Assembly: GCA_035645145.1 (NCBI GenBank)
Contig: DASQNC010000040.1
Location: forward strand, 1-63,264
Reading direction: 5' to 3'
DNA: 63,264 bases
From: Azospirillaceae bacterium
Lineage (GTDB): Bacteria; Pseudomonadota; Alphaproteobacteria; Azospirillales; Azospirillaceae
A program made the translations under genes and the position numbers. Below are positions 1 to 11,382 of the stretch, one piece after another. How positions within the stretch are numbered: the first letter of the stretch is position 1; the number at the start of each line of letters is the position of its first letter. Under the pieces are notes generated by a model. That model was not told where the DNA came from and did not search any database. It saw only the letters and a program-made list of their open reading frames with translations.

Positions 1-114
1 ACAGCTGCTACTGGCACATTCTGGGTAACATGGCCTACGAGCTACCGAAATCGACACAGCTGCTACTGGCACATTCTGGGTAACACCGAAATCGACACGG
101 CCTACGAGCTGTAG
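1..114 (+). repeat. Shuffled duplicated segment, possible recombinase remnant
   Basis: Bases 1-30 recur at 56-85. Two short blocks that follow the first copy (31-43 and 44-55) follow the second copy in the opposite order (85-96, then 99-110). The layout is A-B-C-A-C-B. Reading frame 1 from base 61 gives CYWHILGNTEIDTAYEL and a stop at 112-114. This faintly resembles the C-terminal Tyr-containing segment (TYWYL...ELM) of tyrosine recombinases. The similarity is judged by eye and is weak. The segment starts at the first base of the window, so truncation or an assembly-end artefact is possible. Confidence 0.35.
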
Positions 115-952
115 ATTGATGAAGGCTGTGGCGTCATGTACGTCATGCATCCTTAAATGTGGAACCGGCGCTATGAGCGCGACCATGGGGTGGTTGTTCT
201 AAAATTGGCCGCACTTGGAAATCAGTTCTGAACGCTTTGAGCGCCCGGCGAGGGGGGGGGGGCTCCCGGGGGGGCTAAACCCTCAAGCGTCCGGAATGAC
301 CTCGTCTATTGTCGGGCGTAGTTTTTTACCGGGAAGGTCGGCCACCTGAGCCGAGCGAGCAGCGCTCTTTCGCCCTTAGCGCAGATATGTGTGCCGCGCA
401 ACGTGTGCATGCGGATCCTAGATCCTCTGCGCCCACTCGCATGGCACAGCGATCCCAAGCGTGAAGTGCTGCGTAGGGCGGACATGCATCGCAAAGCATC
501 CTTGTCCGCGCAATCCGGGAGGGATCATGGCCCAATCGGCCCAAAAATTGGCAAAATTATTCTTAGCCCTGGTTGTCTGCGCGAGATCCCAGCCTGGGTT
601 CACCCAATCCAGCTCGGCTAGGGTGAGCGCTTCCGCCTTATCCGCCCCGCCGCGGAGAATGTCTCTGCTGCATACGGTCAGCCACAGCCCAGGCCCACTG
701 GGTCTTGTCCCTCCGGAGACTGCCAGCCAGAGACAATTTCTTCATCGGAACGCTCCTGTGTACCCGGCAATGAGCAGCTCGGGCGCGGCGCTCGGTCTTG
801 GAAATGTAGTGATTGTGTTTTCGCCCGGTCAGAAAGACACCGCCCGGTTGCGCCTCAAAGACAGCAAGCGGAAAATGTGGGGTTAAATACGGGGCAGACT
901 GCCCTGCCGCTTCAATAAGGCCAAAGCTCTGAATGCCTTAGCCTAGGGGGAA
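115..952. other. Lower-GC region without a convincing gene
   Basis: About 840 bases whose composition is visibly less GC-rich and less codon-structured than the rest of the window. It contains a run of G residues at about 252-262 followed by another G-rich tract. Short open frames exist on both strands, but none shows a recognisable domain or sustained codon bias. It ends at the 3' terminus of tRNA-Ser, so it could be the inner edge of an integrated and decayed element. No second copy of the tRNA 3' end (an att site) is visible in these bases. Confidence 0.5.
527..886 (+). CDS. Doubtful small ORF, possible exported protein
   Basis: A 119-residue open frame begins with ATG 527, preceded by a GGGAGG ribosome-binding-like sequence. 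The N-terminus (KLAKLFLALVVCA) looks like a short signal or lipoprotein-type leader. The remainder is Ser/Pro/Arg-rich with no domain I recognise, and codon usage is unlike the neighbouring genes. It lies in the anomalous region beside the tRNA. It may be a chance frame or a decayed gene. I list it only because a start signal and a hydrophobic leader coincide. Confidence 0.18.
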   Translation: MAQSAQKLAKLFLALVVCARSQPGFTQSSSARVSASALSAPPRRMSLLHTVSHSPGPLGLVPPETASQRQFLHRNAPVYPAMSSSGAALGLGNVVIVFSPGQKDTARLRLKDSKRKMWG

Positions 953-1042
<90 letters not shown>

Positions 1043-1320
1043 GCATGCCCCGCTGGGCAAGCCCGGCGAAGCGGGCGTACAGATACGCAATCCGGACCGG
1101 CTCCGCAAGCCCGCTCGACATGATGCGAGCCGGTAACGGCGGTGTGTGGTCTGCACGCCTTGCATGCGCGCCGGCCGATCCCAATCCTCTTGACGGACGG
1201 GGCGGGGCACGTGTATTTCCCGCGCTCCGCTGATGCGCCGGGGGATAGCCGCCGGGCGCCTCGCTTTGCGTTTACGCAATCTCAGGCTTGGTGGGGACCG
1301 GCACGTCCGGTTTTGGAAAG

Positions 1321-1638
1321 ATGTTCGCAGTCATCCGTACCGGCGGTAAGCAGTACAAGGTCGCCAATGGCGACGTGATCAAGGTCGAGAAGCTGGAAGC
1401 CGAGGCCGGCGCCAGCATCACGCTCGAAGACGTTCTCATGGTCTACGGCGACGGGAAGGCCCAGGTCGGCACCCCGCTGGTCGCCGGCGCCACGGTGACG
1501 GCGGAAGTGGTCGAGCAGACCCGCTCCCGCAAGATCATCATCTTCAAGAAGAAGCGCCGGCAGAACTACCGCCGCAAGAACGGCCATCGTCAGCACCTGA
1601 CGGTGCTGAAGATCACCGGCATCAAGGTTGCCGCGTAA
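1321..1638 (+). CDS. rplU: 50S ribosomal protein L21
   Basis: A 105-residue protein opening [14 protein letters not shown], the universal L21 N-terminus. It has a basic [23 protein letters not shown] stretch near the C-terminus that contacts 23S rRNA. The start at 1321 is chosen because an upstream in-frame GTG would add non-conserved residues. It is followed 24 bases later by rpmA, the standard rplU-rpmA pair. The 278 bases between tRNA-Ser and rplU hold no other gene and should contain the promoter. A small palindrome (TTGCGT/ACGCAA) lies at about 1265-1278. Confidence 0.98.
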   Translation: MFAVIRTGGKQYKVANGDVIKVEKLEAEAGASITLEDVLMVYGDGKAQVGTPLVAGATVTAEVVEQTRSRKIIIFKKKRRQNYRRKNGHRQHLTVLKITGIKVAA

Positions 1639-1662
1639 TCCGCGCGTTGAAGGAGAGCATCC

Positions 1663-1950
1663 ATGGCACATAAAAAAGCAGGCGGTAGCTCCCGCAACGG
1701 GCGCGACTCCGAGGGCAGGCGCCTTGGCGTCAAGCGGTACGGCGGCGAAGCCGTCATCCCCGGCAACGTGATCGTGCGCCAGCGCGGGACCAAGTTCTTC
1801 GCGGGCAAGAACGTGGGCATGGGCAAGGACCACACCCTGTTCGCCCTGGTCGAGGGCAAGGTTCAGTTCCACACCTCGATCAAGGACCGCACCTTCGTGC
1901 ACGTCGTGCCGGCGAACACCGAAACCGCCCCGGCCCAGGCCGCCGAGTAA
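1663..1950 (+). CDS. rpmA: 50S ribosomal protein L27
   Basis: A 95-residue protein opening [20 protein letters not shown], the conserved L27 N-terminus that reaches the peptidyl-transferase centre. There is no Firmicute-type N-terminal pre-sequence, so no protease processing is expected. The ribosome-binding site AAGGAG precedes ATG 1663. The last residues are a short Ala/Pro/Glu tail. It is the second gene of the rplU-rpmA transcript and is followed by a strong intrinsic terminator. Confidence 0.98.
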   Translation: MAHKKAGGSSRNGRDSEGRRLGVKRYGGEAVIPGNVIVRQRGTKFFAGKNVGMGKDHTLFALVEGKVQFHTSIKDRTFVHVVPANTETAPAQAAE

Positions 1951-4410
<2,460 letters not shown>

Positions 4411-4414
<4 letters not shown>

Positions 4415-4878
4415 CGGCCGGCATCCCCGCGCCGCCGCCTTGGATCCCGCCGGCCCGGGTCCGGCCGAAGGTCGCGTGCATCCTGTGCCGCGGCGACGCG
4501 GTCCTGGTCTTCGAGGACCGCGACCACACGGCCGGAACCACGTTCCACGGCCTGCCGGGTGGCGGGATCGAGTTCTGCGAATCGAGCGCCGAGGCCGCCG
4601 TCCGCGAGATGCGCGAGGAAATCGGGATCGCCGTCGAACCCGTTCGCCTGCTGGGCGTGGTGGAGAGCCTGTTCCGCCGGGAGGGGGCGCCGGGGCACGA
4701 GATCATTTTCGCCTGGGAGGTGCGGTCGACCGATGCGAGCGCCCTGGAGAGGCTTCCCGCGGTGTTGACCGAGGACGACGGTGCGGTCTACCGCCTGCTC
4801 TGGCGCCCGTTGGCCGGTGCTGCGGACGTGCCGCTGAATCCGGCGGAGATCGTCGGCCTGCTCGGGAAGATGGCATGA
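4411..4878 (+). CDS. NUDIX hydrolase, first of a tandem pair
   Basis: A 155-residue NUDIX protein. The Nudix box matches GX5EX7REUXEEXGU exactly (GGIEFCE...REMREEIGI), so metal-dependent hydrolysis of a nucleoside diphosphate linked to another group is expected. The substrate cannot be read from the sequence. GTG 4411 overlaps the proB stop by 4 bases. The protein is clearly paralogous to the next gene: both share WIPPARVRPKVACI, EPVRLLGVVE and YRLLWRPLA. The two copies plus the following HAD gene suggest a phosphate-ester clean-up role, which is inference. Confidence 0.88.
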
Positions 4879-5357
4879 GCGGGGCGGGCGCCGAGCCGGC
4901 GGCCCCGGCGTATTGGATCCCGCCAGCCCGCGTGCGGCCCAAGGTGGCATGCATCATCCGGCGCGGGGCGGACATGCTGGTGACCGAGACGTACGACCAC
5001 GCCCGTGGCTTGACCGACCACTGCCCGCCCGGCGGCGGGATCGAGTTCCTGGAAACCAGTGCGCAATGCGCCGTCCGCGAGATGCGGGAGGAGCTGGGCA
5101 CCACCGTCGAACCGGTGCGCCTGTTGGGCGTGGTGGAAAACCTCTACGTCGCCGAGGGATGCCCGGGACACGACATCGTTTTCGTGTGGGAGGTCCGGCC
5201 GACCGATCCCGCTTTTCTCAATGCCGTGCCCGAATGGCTGGTCGAGGACAACGGACTGGCCTATCGGCTGCTGTGGCGTCCGCTGGCCGATGCGGACCGT
5301 GAGGAGGTGCCGCTGTTCCCGGCCCCCGTCCGCGATCTGATACGGAGCCTGGAATGA
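4875..5357 (+). CDS. NUDIX hydrolase, second of a tandem pair
   Basis: A 160-residue paralogue of the preceding gene, with an intact Nudix box (GGIEFLE...REMREELGT). The two proteins align end to end without large gaps. They differ most in the loop before the Nudix box (here DHARGLTDHCPPGG), which could alter substrate choice. ATG 4875 overlaps the upstream stop (ATGA), and its own stop overlaps the next start in the same way. This looks like a local gene duplication kept in one operon. Confidence 0.88.
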   Translation: MSGAGAEPAAPAYWIPPARVRPKVACIIRRGADMLVTETYDHARGLTDHCPPGGGIEFLETSAQCAVREMREELGTTVEPVRLLGVVENLYVAEGCPGHDIVFVWEVRPTDPAFLNAVPEWLVEDNGLAYRLLWRPLADADREEVPLFPAPVRDLIRSLE

Positions 5358-5995
5358 TCCGCGCCGTTCTTTGGGACATCGACGGCACGCTGCTGGAAAG
5401 CGAGCCCTTGCATTGGGAGGCCCTGGCCACGGTGACCAATGCCGTCGGCGGCCACCTGACCGAGGACTCATACCTGTCCTACCTCGGCCTCGGCATGCCT
5501 GCGGTGTTCGACAAGGTGAGCCGCGCATTCGGCCTGTCGATCGACTACGCGTCCTGGCTCGACCGCATCAACGACCACTATGTCCGGGAGGCGCACAGGG
5601 TCGCTTTCCGGCCGGGTGCCGTGGAATGCGTGGATGCCCTGGCGGCGCGCGGGATGATCCAGGCCTGCGTGTCCAATTCGGGCCGTCGGGTGGTGGACGC
5701 CAACATGCGCCGCCTGGGCCGTCCGCACCTCCGGTTCGGGCTGAGCCGGGACGATGTGGTCAACGGCAAACCGCACCCCGAACCCTACCTGACGGCGGCC
5801 GAGCGGCTGGGCGTCCGCCCATCGGAATGCCTGGTGGTCGAGGACAGTCCCGTCGGCGCCAAGGCCGGCAAAGCCGCTGGAATGCGGGTGGTCGCCTGGC
5901 CGGAGTGGGCGGAACTCGAATTTCCGGATGCCGACTGGATCGTGTCTGACCTGTCGGAAGTCGACTGGGATGCGCTCCGGGCGCACGGTGCCTGA
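5354..5995 (+). CDS. HAD-superfamily phosphatase/phosphomutase
   Basis: A 213-residue HAD hydrolase of the beta-phosphoglucomutase/phosphoglycolate phosphatase type. Motif I is DIDGTLLES near residue 8, with an alpha-helical cap of about 70 residues. Motif II is CVSNSGRR, the motif III lysine region is GKPHPEPYL, and motif IV is VVEDSPVGAKAG. It should hydrolyse or isomerise a small phosphorylated metabolite, but the substrate is not evident. It is the last gene of the obgE-proB-NUDIX-NUDIX-HAD series, each overlapping its predecessor. Confidence 0.88.
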   Translation: MIRAVLWDIDGTLLESEPLHWEALATVTNAVGGHLTEDSYLSYLGLGMPAVFDKVSRAFGLSIDYASWLDRINDHYVREAHRVAFRPGAVECVDALAARGMIQACVSNSGRRVVDANMRRLGRPHLRFGLSRDDVVNGKPHPEPYLTAAERLGVRPSECLVVEDSPVGAKAGKAAGMRVVAWPEWAELEFPDADWIVSDLSEVDWDALRAHGA

Positions 5996-6059
5996 ACGGG
6001 GGAGATCCCGTGCGCGGCCGGCTTGACCGTCTCCACGGGGAACCGCGAGCGGGCGGCGG

Positions 6060-6182
6060 TCACATGCAGAAGGCGATGATCGCGTCCAGCCAGATCTCGA
6101 CTCCGTGGGTCTGCCACAAGGCCAGAACGCCCGCCAGGACGGCAAAGCCGCCGGCGGCGAGCATGAGCCTGGCGAGGACCAC
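6060..6182 (-). CDS. Possible small single-span membrane protein
   Basis: An open frame directly downstream of the MFS gene on the same strand. From GTG 6182 it encodes 40 residues, or 34 residues from ATG 6164. It contains one hydrophobic span (LMLAAGGFAVLAGVLALW) and a short tail ending IIAFCM. No family is recognised and no strong ribosome-binding site is visible. Translation by coupling to the MFS gene, whose stop is only about 8 bases upstream, is possible. Confidence 0.35.
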   Translation of the reverse strand: MVLARLMLAAGGFAVLAGVLALWQTHGVEIWLDAIIAFCM

Positions 6183-6190
6183 GGCCGGCC

Positions 6191-7402
6191 TCAGGCGGCG
6201 CCGGACGGGACCGCCTGAGGGCGGGTGACCGGAACGTCGCGGATCGGCCAGTGGACGATGGCGGCGAACAGGCCCAAGGCGACCGAGATCCACCACACCG
6301 AGTCATAGGATCCCAGCGCATCGTAGGCGTAGCCGGCGAACCAGGCGCCCAGGAAGCTGCCCACCTGGTGGCTGAGGAAGACGATCCCGTAGAGCGTCGA
6401 CAGGTATCGGATGCCGAAGATCTGGGCGACGAGGCCGCTGGTGAGCGGTACCGTCCCCAGCCAAAGGAAACCCACACCGGCGGCGAACACCAGCGCCGTG
6501 ACCGGCGTGATGGGCAGCACCAGGAAGATGGCGAAAACGGCTGCGCGGGCGAGATACAGCCCGCTCAGCAGCCGCTTCTTCCGGTAGGTCCCACCCCACA
6601 GGCCGAACAGATAGGACCCGGCGATGTTGAACAGGCCGATCAGCGCCAGCGCCGAGGCGCCGATCTGGTCGGGCAGCCCCTCGTCCTTGAGGAAGGCGGG
6701 CAGGTGGGTGGCGATGAAGGCGACGTGGAACCCGCACACGAAGAACCCGGCCACCAGCAGCCAATAGCCGCTGTGTCCGCCGGCCTCGCGCAGGGCCTCG
6801 CGGAGCGTCTGCTGGTCGGCGGCGGAGGCCGTGCCCGAGGGGGAGGCCTTGCCCGCCACGCCGACGGCCAGGGCGATCATCAGGGCCGCCGCCAGCGTCA
6901 TCAGCAGGAAGGCCTGGCTCCACCCGAAGGTGGACAGCAGCGATTGGCTGATCGGCACCACCGCGAACTGGCCGAACGAGCCGCCCGCCCCGACCAGCCC
7001 GAAGGCGAGGCTGCGGCCTTCCGGCGGCACCGCGCGGCTGACCGCGCCGAAAACGATGGCGAAGGTGGTGCCGCTCAACGCGAAGCCGACCAGAACCCCC
7101 AGCGACAGGTACAGGTCCAGCGGCGTGCTGGCCACGGCGGCGTAGAGGAGGCCGAGAATGTAAAGGACGGCGCCGCTCGCCACGGCCTTACCGGCGCCGT
7201 AGCGGTCCGCCAGAATGCCGACGAACGGGCCGGCGACACCCCACAGCAGGTTCGAGATCGCCATGGACATGCCGTACACGTCGCGCCCGACGCCCAGGTC
7301 CATGGTGATGGGGCGCAGGAACAGGCCGAACGATTGGCGCAGCCCCATGCTGAGCGTGACGATCAGCGCGGCGCAGGCGACAACGATCCAGGCCTTCCGC
7401 AT
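6191..7402 (-). CDS. MFS transporter
   Basis: A 403-residue major facilitator with about 12 hydrophobic spans. The N-terminus has the (M)GLRQSFGLFLRPI stretch seen in the oxalate/formate antiporter-like and related carboxylate MFS groups. The loop 2-3 signature is GILADRYGAGK. ATG 7402 follows GGAGG. Substrate is unknown. The gene is divergent from the HAD operon end and stands before the alpha/beta hydrolase on the same strand, without an obvious functional link. Confidence 0.85.
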   Translation of the reverse strand: MRKAWIVVACAALIVTLSMGLRQSFGLFLRPITMDLGVGRDVYGMSMAISNLLWGVAGPFVGILADRYGAGKAVASGAVLYILGLLYAAVASTPLDLYLSLGVLVGFALSGTTFAIVFGAVSRAVPPEGRSLAFGLVGAGGSFGQFAVVPISQSLLSTFGWSQAFLLMTLAAALMIALAVGVAGKASPSGTASAADQQTLREALREAGGHSGYWLLVAGFFVCGFHVAFIATHLPAFLKDEGLPDQIGASALALIGLFNIAGSYLFGLWGGTYRKKRLLSGLYLARAAVFAIFLVLPITPVTALVFAAGVGFLWLGTVPLTSGLVAQIFGIRYLSTLYGIVFLSHQVGSFLGAWFAGYAYDALGSYDSVWWISVALGLFAAIVHWPIRDVPVTRPQAVPSGAA

Positions 7403-7529
7403 GCGGTCCTCCGAAACCCGAAGGGGCACGCACGGCGCGGCCCGGATTTCAGGTTACCGCACGACCGTTCGTTTCTCAAACGCAGGTGGAGTAGCGCCTG
7501 TGACTTTTTCGCATGGCTGGAATGCAGCC

Positions 7530-8615
7530 TTAAGGTGTCTGCCGATCCGGTGACAGTTCCGGTACCCCGGTCAGGAACCCGTCGATGGCCTCCCAGGCTT
7601 GGTTGCGGATCTCGTCGCGTTCGATGAAGGGCTCGTGGCCGGAACCGGGCAAGTCCTTCACCACCGCCCCCTTGATGCGGGCCGCCACGGCCCGTTGGCT
7701 GTCCGCTGGCACGACCTTGTCGCCGGGCGCGATGACGAACAGGGTCGGGATCCGGATGCGTTCCAGCCCACCGGGGGCCGTCAGCGCCTCCACCGACCGG
7801 AATGTGGCGTGCAGCCATCCGAAGGTGACGCCGCCCACCCGCAGATCGGGGTTGTCGCGGTAATGGTCGTGATGGATGCGGAAGCGCACCGGGTCGCTGG
7901 TGAGCACGTTCCCTTCGAACGACGAGCTGCCGGCGCTGTAGTCGCCCTGGCCGAAGGCGTACCGCTCGGACAGCCCCAGGTTCGCCAGGGTGGCCGCAAG
8001 CCGGGAGGCCGCCCAGCGCGGGAACGGGCCGGTGTGGATGTCGGTCATGGGGGCCGAGAAGACGGCGGCATGGAAGCGATCGTCGTCGCCCGCCAGATGC
8101 CGCAGGCCGACGTGCCCGCCCATCGAATGGCCGAACAGGACCCAGGGCCCGGGCGGGGCTGCGGGCGTCACCACCTTGTCCAGGAAGGCCCGCAACTCGT
8201 CGAGGTAGACGGAATAGTCGGTCACGTGCCCGGCCTGTCCGATGCCGTCGAAGCGGCTGGACAGGCCCTGGCCGCGCCAGTCGAACGTGAAGACATCGAA
8301 TCCGCGGCGGTTCCAGTCCGCCGCCGTTTCCGCATACTTCTCCAGGAATTCGGTTCGGCCGTGCAGCAGCACGACGGTCCCGCGCACCGGTCCCTGCGCG
8401 TGCCAGCGCGCATGGCGGACGGCGATGCCTTCGGACACCTGGAGGCGGCCCAGCACGGGCTCGGGCCAGGGGGACGTGGTGGCGACCGCCGGCGGCGTGG
8501 CGAACGCGGTCATCAGGCAAACCGCCGCAAGAAGGGTAAGGCCGCGCCGTACCCCTTTCCGCCAAACCACGGTCCAACAAACCACGGTCCAACAAACCAC
8601 TGCCGGCCAAACCAT
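7530..8615 (-). CDS. Alpha/beta hydrolase (lysophospholipase-like), exported
   Basis: An alpha/beta hydrolase of the serine aminopeptidase/monoacylglycerol lipase type (Hydrolase_4). The oxyanion region is VVLLHGRTEFLEKY. The nucleophile elbow is GHSMGG, the acid is in APGDKVVP and the histidine in GSGHEPFI. A hydrophobic leader (RRGLTLLAAVCLM...PPAVA) suggests export to the periplasm. The start is uncertain: ATG 8615 would place a VVCWT repeat ahead of the leader, while a downstream GTG would make a cleaner signal peptide. The tandem repeat encoding VVCWT may therefore be untranslated. Confidence 0.8.
   Translation of the reverse strand: MVWPAVVCWTVVCWTVVWRKGVRRGLTLLAAVCLMTAFATPPAVATTSPWPEPVLGRLQVSEGIAVRHARWHAQGPVRGTVVLLHGRTEFLEKYAETAADWNRRGFDVFTFDWRGQGLSSRFDGIGQAGHVTDYSVYLDELRAFLDKVVTPAAPPGPWVLFGHSMGGHVGLRHLAGDDDRFHAAVFSAPMTDIHTGPFPRWAASRLAATLANLGLSERYAFGQGDYSAGSSSFEGNVLTSDPVRFRIHHDHYRDNPDLRVGGVTFGWLHATFRSVEALTAPGGLERIRIPTLFVIAPGDKVVPADSQRAVAARIKGAVVKDLPGSGHEPFIERDEIRNQAWEAIDGFLTGVPELSPDRQTP
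8564..8600. repeat. 15-bp tandem repeat at the hydrolase 5' end
   Basis: The unit AAACCACGGTCCAAC occurs at 8564-8578 and 8579-8593, with a partial third copy at 8594-8600. It falls at the ambiguous start of the alpha/beta hydrolase gene. If translated it adds five-residue repeats (VVCWT), so copy-number change would keep the frame. Confidence 0.85.
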
Positions 8616-8745
8616 GCCATGCCGCCTCCGCACGTGCCGCCGGCCACGCGGGCCGATGAAGGGCAGGGTAGTCGCGCCGCCGATCCCGGCCAAGCGGTTG
8701 CGGACGGGCTTTACCCCCGCCCGTGCGGACCGGCATAGTCGGGTG

Positions 8746-9387
8746 ATGCGCTTGTCCGCCCGCCGCCTCCTCCGTCTGGCTGCCGGTCTTGCGGCCACAA
8801 CCCTACTTCTCGCCGCGCCGGCCCGGCCTTGGGCGCAGTTCTGGGCCGCAGGGCCCGTCACCTTCTCCGACGAACTGGGCGGATTCCGGATCGTCTCCAC
8901 AAAAGGGGCCGGCACGCTGGAAGACCCCTATGTGGTCGTCGAGGAGATCACGAATCCGGAAGGGGCGGTCCTGGTGGTCCGGGGATTGGGCGCTTGGCCG
9001 GCGCGGGAAGCGACCGGCGCTTTGGCCGGGTTCGTCCTGCGCAAGGTGGTCACCAACCGGTCGGGCGAGGATTGGCCGGCGTTTGCCATGGAATTGCAGG
9101 AAACGCTGGGAAAGCCCAGCAACCAGGGCGACGGGATTTCGTTCGGGCAGGCGACGGCGGCCGGCCGTCCCTTCTCGTCGAACCGGTTCACCCGTGTCCA
9201 CGAGGTGATCGACGTCCAGGACGCGGTGGTGTTCCAAGACGGCCTGCTGCGCGACGGCGAGACGGCGGTCTTCGACGTGGTGGTGACCGACACGACGCCC
9301 CGGTCGGAATTCTTCCTGCTCCAGCGCCGCGAACAGCCGATCGCCCTTGGCGTCCGTCGCCACTTCGCGCAATGGGATCCGCAGTAG
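8746..9387 (+). CDS. Exported protein of unknown function
   Basis: A 213-residue protein with a good signal peptide: RRLLRLAAGLAATTLLLA, with probable cleavage after ARPWA near residue 30. The mature part is rich in beta-forming sequence and contains conserved-looking EEITNPEGAVLVV and FVLRKVVTNRSGEDW segments. I recognise no family. ATG 8746 directly follows an in-frame GTG at 8743. It is divergent from the alpha/beta hydrolase and convergent with the SDR gene. Periplasmic location is inferred from the leader only. Confidence 0.75.
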   Translation: MRLSARRLLRLAAGLAATTLLLAAPARPWAQFWAAGPVTFSDELGGFRIVSTKGAGTLEDPYVVVEEITNPEGAVLVVRGLGAWPAREATGALAGFVLRKVVTNRSGEDWPAFAMELQETLGKPSNQGDGISFGQATAAGRPFSSNRFTRVHEVIDVQDAVVFQDGLLRDGETAVFDVVVTDTTPRSEFFLLQRREQPIALGVRRHFAQWDPQ

Positions 9388-9437
9388 CGGGGCGCCGCCG
9401 CACGGTCCCGCTCAACCGTCCCGCCCACTGGCCCCGC

Positions 9438-10274
9438 TCAGTGACGGTCCCGCGCGTGCTCCCGCCGGTGCACCCATCCGCCCTCCCGCCCCCGCGTCGA
9501 CAGGAAGCCGGTCACCAGTGCCGCCCCGGCCGTCACCACCCGGCGTGTGCCGAGGAACGGCGACACCGCCACCCGTGCCGCCGGATCGCTGACGTAGACC
9601 GTCCGGCGGCCCAGGGCGGCGAGCGCCTCGCGGGCGACCGGGTCGGCATCGCGCACGCCCGGCAGCGCCTCCAGGTCAACTTCGGCGCGCGATCCGAACC
9701 CGGTCCGGACGGCCCCGGGGCACAGGGCCAGCACATCGACCGGGCGGCCGCGAAGCTCCTCCGCCAGCGCCTCGGTCCAGGCGAGCAGGAAGGACTTGGT
9801 CGCCGCATAGGTCGCAAAGCGTGGGATCGGCTGGAAGGCGGTCGTGCTGGAGACGTTCAGGAGCCCGCAGCGCCGCAGGTCGGTTTCGGCCCGCGACAGC
9901 ATGCCGGGCAGCAGGGCCCGCGTGAGGTCCACCGGGGCGACGCAGTTCACCTCGACGGCCGCGACCTCGGCTTGGGCATCGTTGTCCAGGAACAGGCCGA
10001 AGCGGCCGTTGGCGGCATTGTTGACCAGGAGGTCGATGCGCAGCGCCTCGGCCCGCTCGATCAGGCGCCGCCGGTCGGCGCTTTTGCTCAGGTCGGCGGG
10101 TTCGATCTCCACGATGCGGCCGGGGCGCTTGAGGTCCGATTGCAGGGCCAGCAGCTCCGCCTCGGAGCGACCGGTCAGCAGGAGCCCGCAGCCGTCGGGA
10201 AGCGCCCGCGCAAAGGCGCCGCCGAGCCCGCCGCTCGCCCCTGTTATGAGCGCCATCGCATAGGGGTAGGTCAT
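9438..10274 (-). CDS. Short-chain dehydrogenase/reductase
   Basis: A 278-residue SDR. The nucleotide-binding motif TGASGGLGGAFA lies near the N-terminus, followed by LVNNAANG. The catalytic triad is visible as NVSSTTAF (Ser), then YAATKSF (Tyr and Lys). The C-terminal region past residue 200 is variable and Arg-rich. ATG 10274 follows GGGAG; an internal ATG just before ALITGASGG is an alternative. Substrate is unknown. It is divergent from ribF. Confidence 0.88.
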   Translation of the reverse strand: MTYPYAMALITGASGGLGGAFARALPDGCGLLLTGRSEAELLALQSDLKRPGRIVEIEPADLSKSADRRRLIERAEALRIDLLVNNAANGRFGLFLDNDAQAEVAAVEVNCVAPVDLTRALLPGMLSRAETDLRRCGLLNVSSTTAFQPIPRFATYAATKSFLLAWTEALAEELRGRPVDVLALCPGAVRTGFGSRAEVDLEALPGVRDADPVAREALAALGRRTVYVSDPAARVAVSPFLGTRRVVTAGAALVTGFLSTRGREGGWVHRREHARDRH

Positions 10275-10446
10275 TGCCGTTCTCCCGGGCCGTTCTCGTG
10301 GGTGCATTCCCCGCTTCAACAGCGATCCGGGGGAACCGGTGCGGTCATGGCCGACCGGTGCGGCACCCGCGCCCGCTGGCAGCCGCGGGCGAGGGGGATT
10401 ATAAGAGCGGCCCGATCCTGCTTTCGCCCGACCGCCTGGACCCCGC

Positions 10447-11382
10447 ATGCGCCTGTTCCGCCACTGGACCGACGTACCGGCCGACGCCCGCGGGGGTGTG
10501 CTGGCGCTGGGCAATTTCGACGGCGTGCACCGGGGACACCGGCATGTGATCGGCACCGCGCAGTCCGCGGCCCGCGCCATCGGTGCCCCTGCGGGCGTCG
10601 TCACGTTCGAGCCGCACCCGCGCACCCTGTTCCGGCCCCACGATCCGCCGTTCCGCCTGACGCCCCTGCGCCTCAAGATCCGCGAGCTGCAGGCCCTGGG
10701 GCTCGACCTGGGTTTCGTGCTGACCTTCGACCGCGCCTTCAGCCGGATCCCGGCCGAAGCCTTTGTCGACGAGATCCTGGTCGCGGGGCTGGGCGTGCGG
10801 CATGTCGTGGTCGGCTACGATTTCGTGTTCGGCCACGACCGCGGCGGCACCGTCGACCGGCTGAGCAAATGGGGCGATGCCCGCGGCTTCCAGGTCACGG
10901 TGGTCCCGCCGGCGGGCGACGACGGATCGGTGTTCTCGTCCACCGCCGTGCGCGACGCGTTGAAGTCCGCCGACCCCCGCCGGGCCGCCGCCATCCTGGG
11001 GCGCCCGTGGGAGATCGAGGGGCGGGTGGAGCACGGCGACAAGCGCGGCCGGACCATCGGCTTCCCCACCGCCAACGTGGAGCTCGACGATTACCTGCGG
11101 CCGGCCTTCGGCGTCTACGCGGTGCGCGCGGGCGTCGACCACGGCACCGGCACCGCATGGCACGACGGGGTGGCGAACCTCGGCCGGCGGCCCACCGTGG
11201 GCGGCACGGTGGAGCGGCTGGAGGTCCACCTGTTCGACTATTCGGACGACCTCTACGGCCGCCACCTGCGGGTCCAGCTGGTCGATTTCGTCCGGCCGGA
11301 ACGGGCCTTCGCCGGGCTCGACGAACTCAAGGCGCAGATCGCCCGCGATGCCGACGCGGCCCGCCGGCTGCTGCGGCTGTGA
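10447..11382 (+). CDS. ribF: Bifunctional riboflavin kinase/FMN adenylyltransferase
   Basis: A 311-residue enzyme that makes FMN and then FAD from riboflavin. The N-terminal adenylyltransferase domain has LGNFDGVHRGHRHVI and VGYDFVFGHDRGG, with ISSTAVRDA-type motif SSTAVRDALK. The C-terminal kinase domain shows HGDKRGRTIGFPTANV and the catalytic-region sequence LEVHLFDYSDDLYG. Length is typical for RibF. It lies upstream of ileS-lspA, an order common in bacteria, but with 253 bases in between that hold no gene I can see. Confidence 0.96.
   Translation: MRLFRHWTDVPADARGGVLALGNFDGVHRGHRHVIGTAQSAARAIGAPAGVVTFEPHPRTLFRPHDPPFRLTPLRLKIRELQALGLDLGFVLTFDRAFSRIPAEAFVDEILVAGLGVRHVVVGYDFVFGHDRGGTVDRLSKWGDARGFQVTVVPPAGDDGSVFSSTAVRDALKSADPRRAAAILGRPWEIEGRVEHGDKRGRTIGFPTANVELDDYLRPAFGVYAVRAGVDHGTGTAWHDGVANLGRRPTVGGTVERLEVHLFDYSDDLYGRHLRVQLVDFVRPERAFAGLDELKAQIARDADAARRLLRL

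Noticed and set aside
240-280. Poly-G run and G-rich tract
   Set aside because: It might form a G-quadruplex, but it lies in a low-quality-looking region at the window edge and has no gene to regulate.
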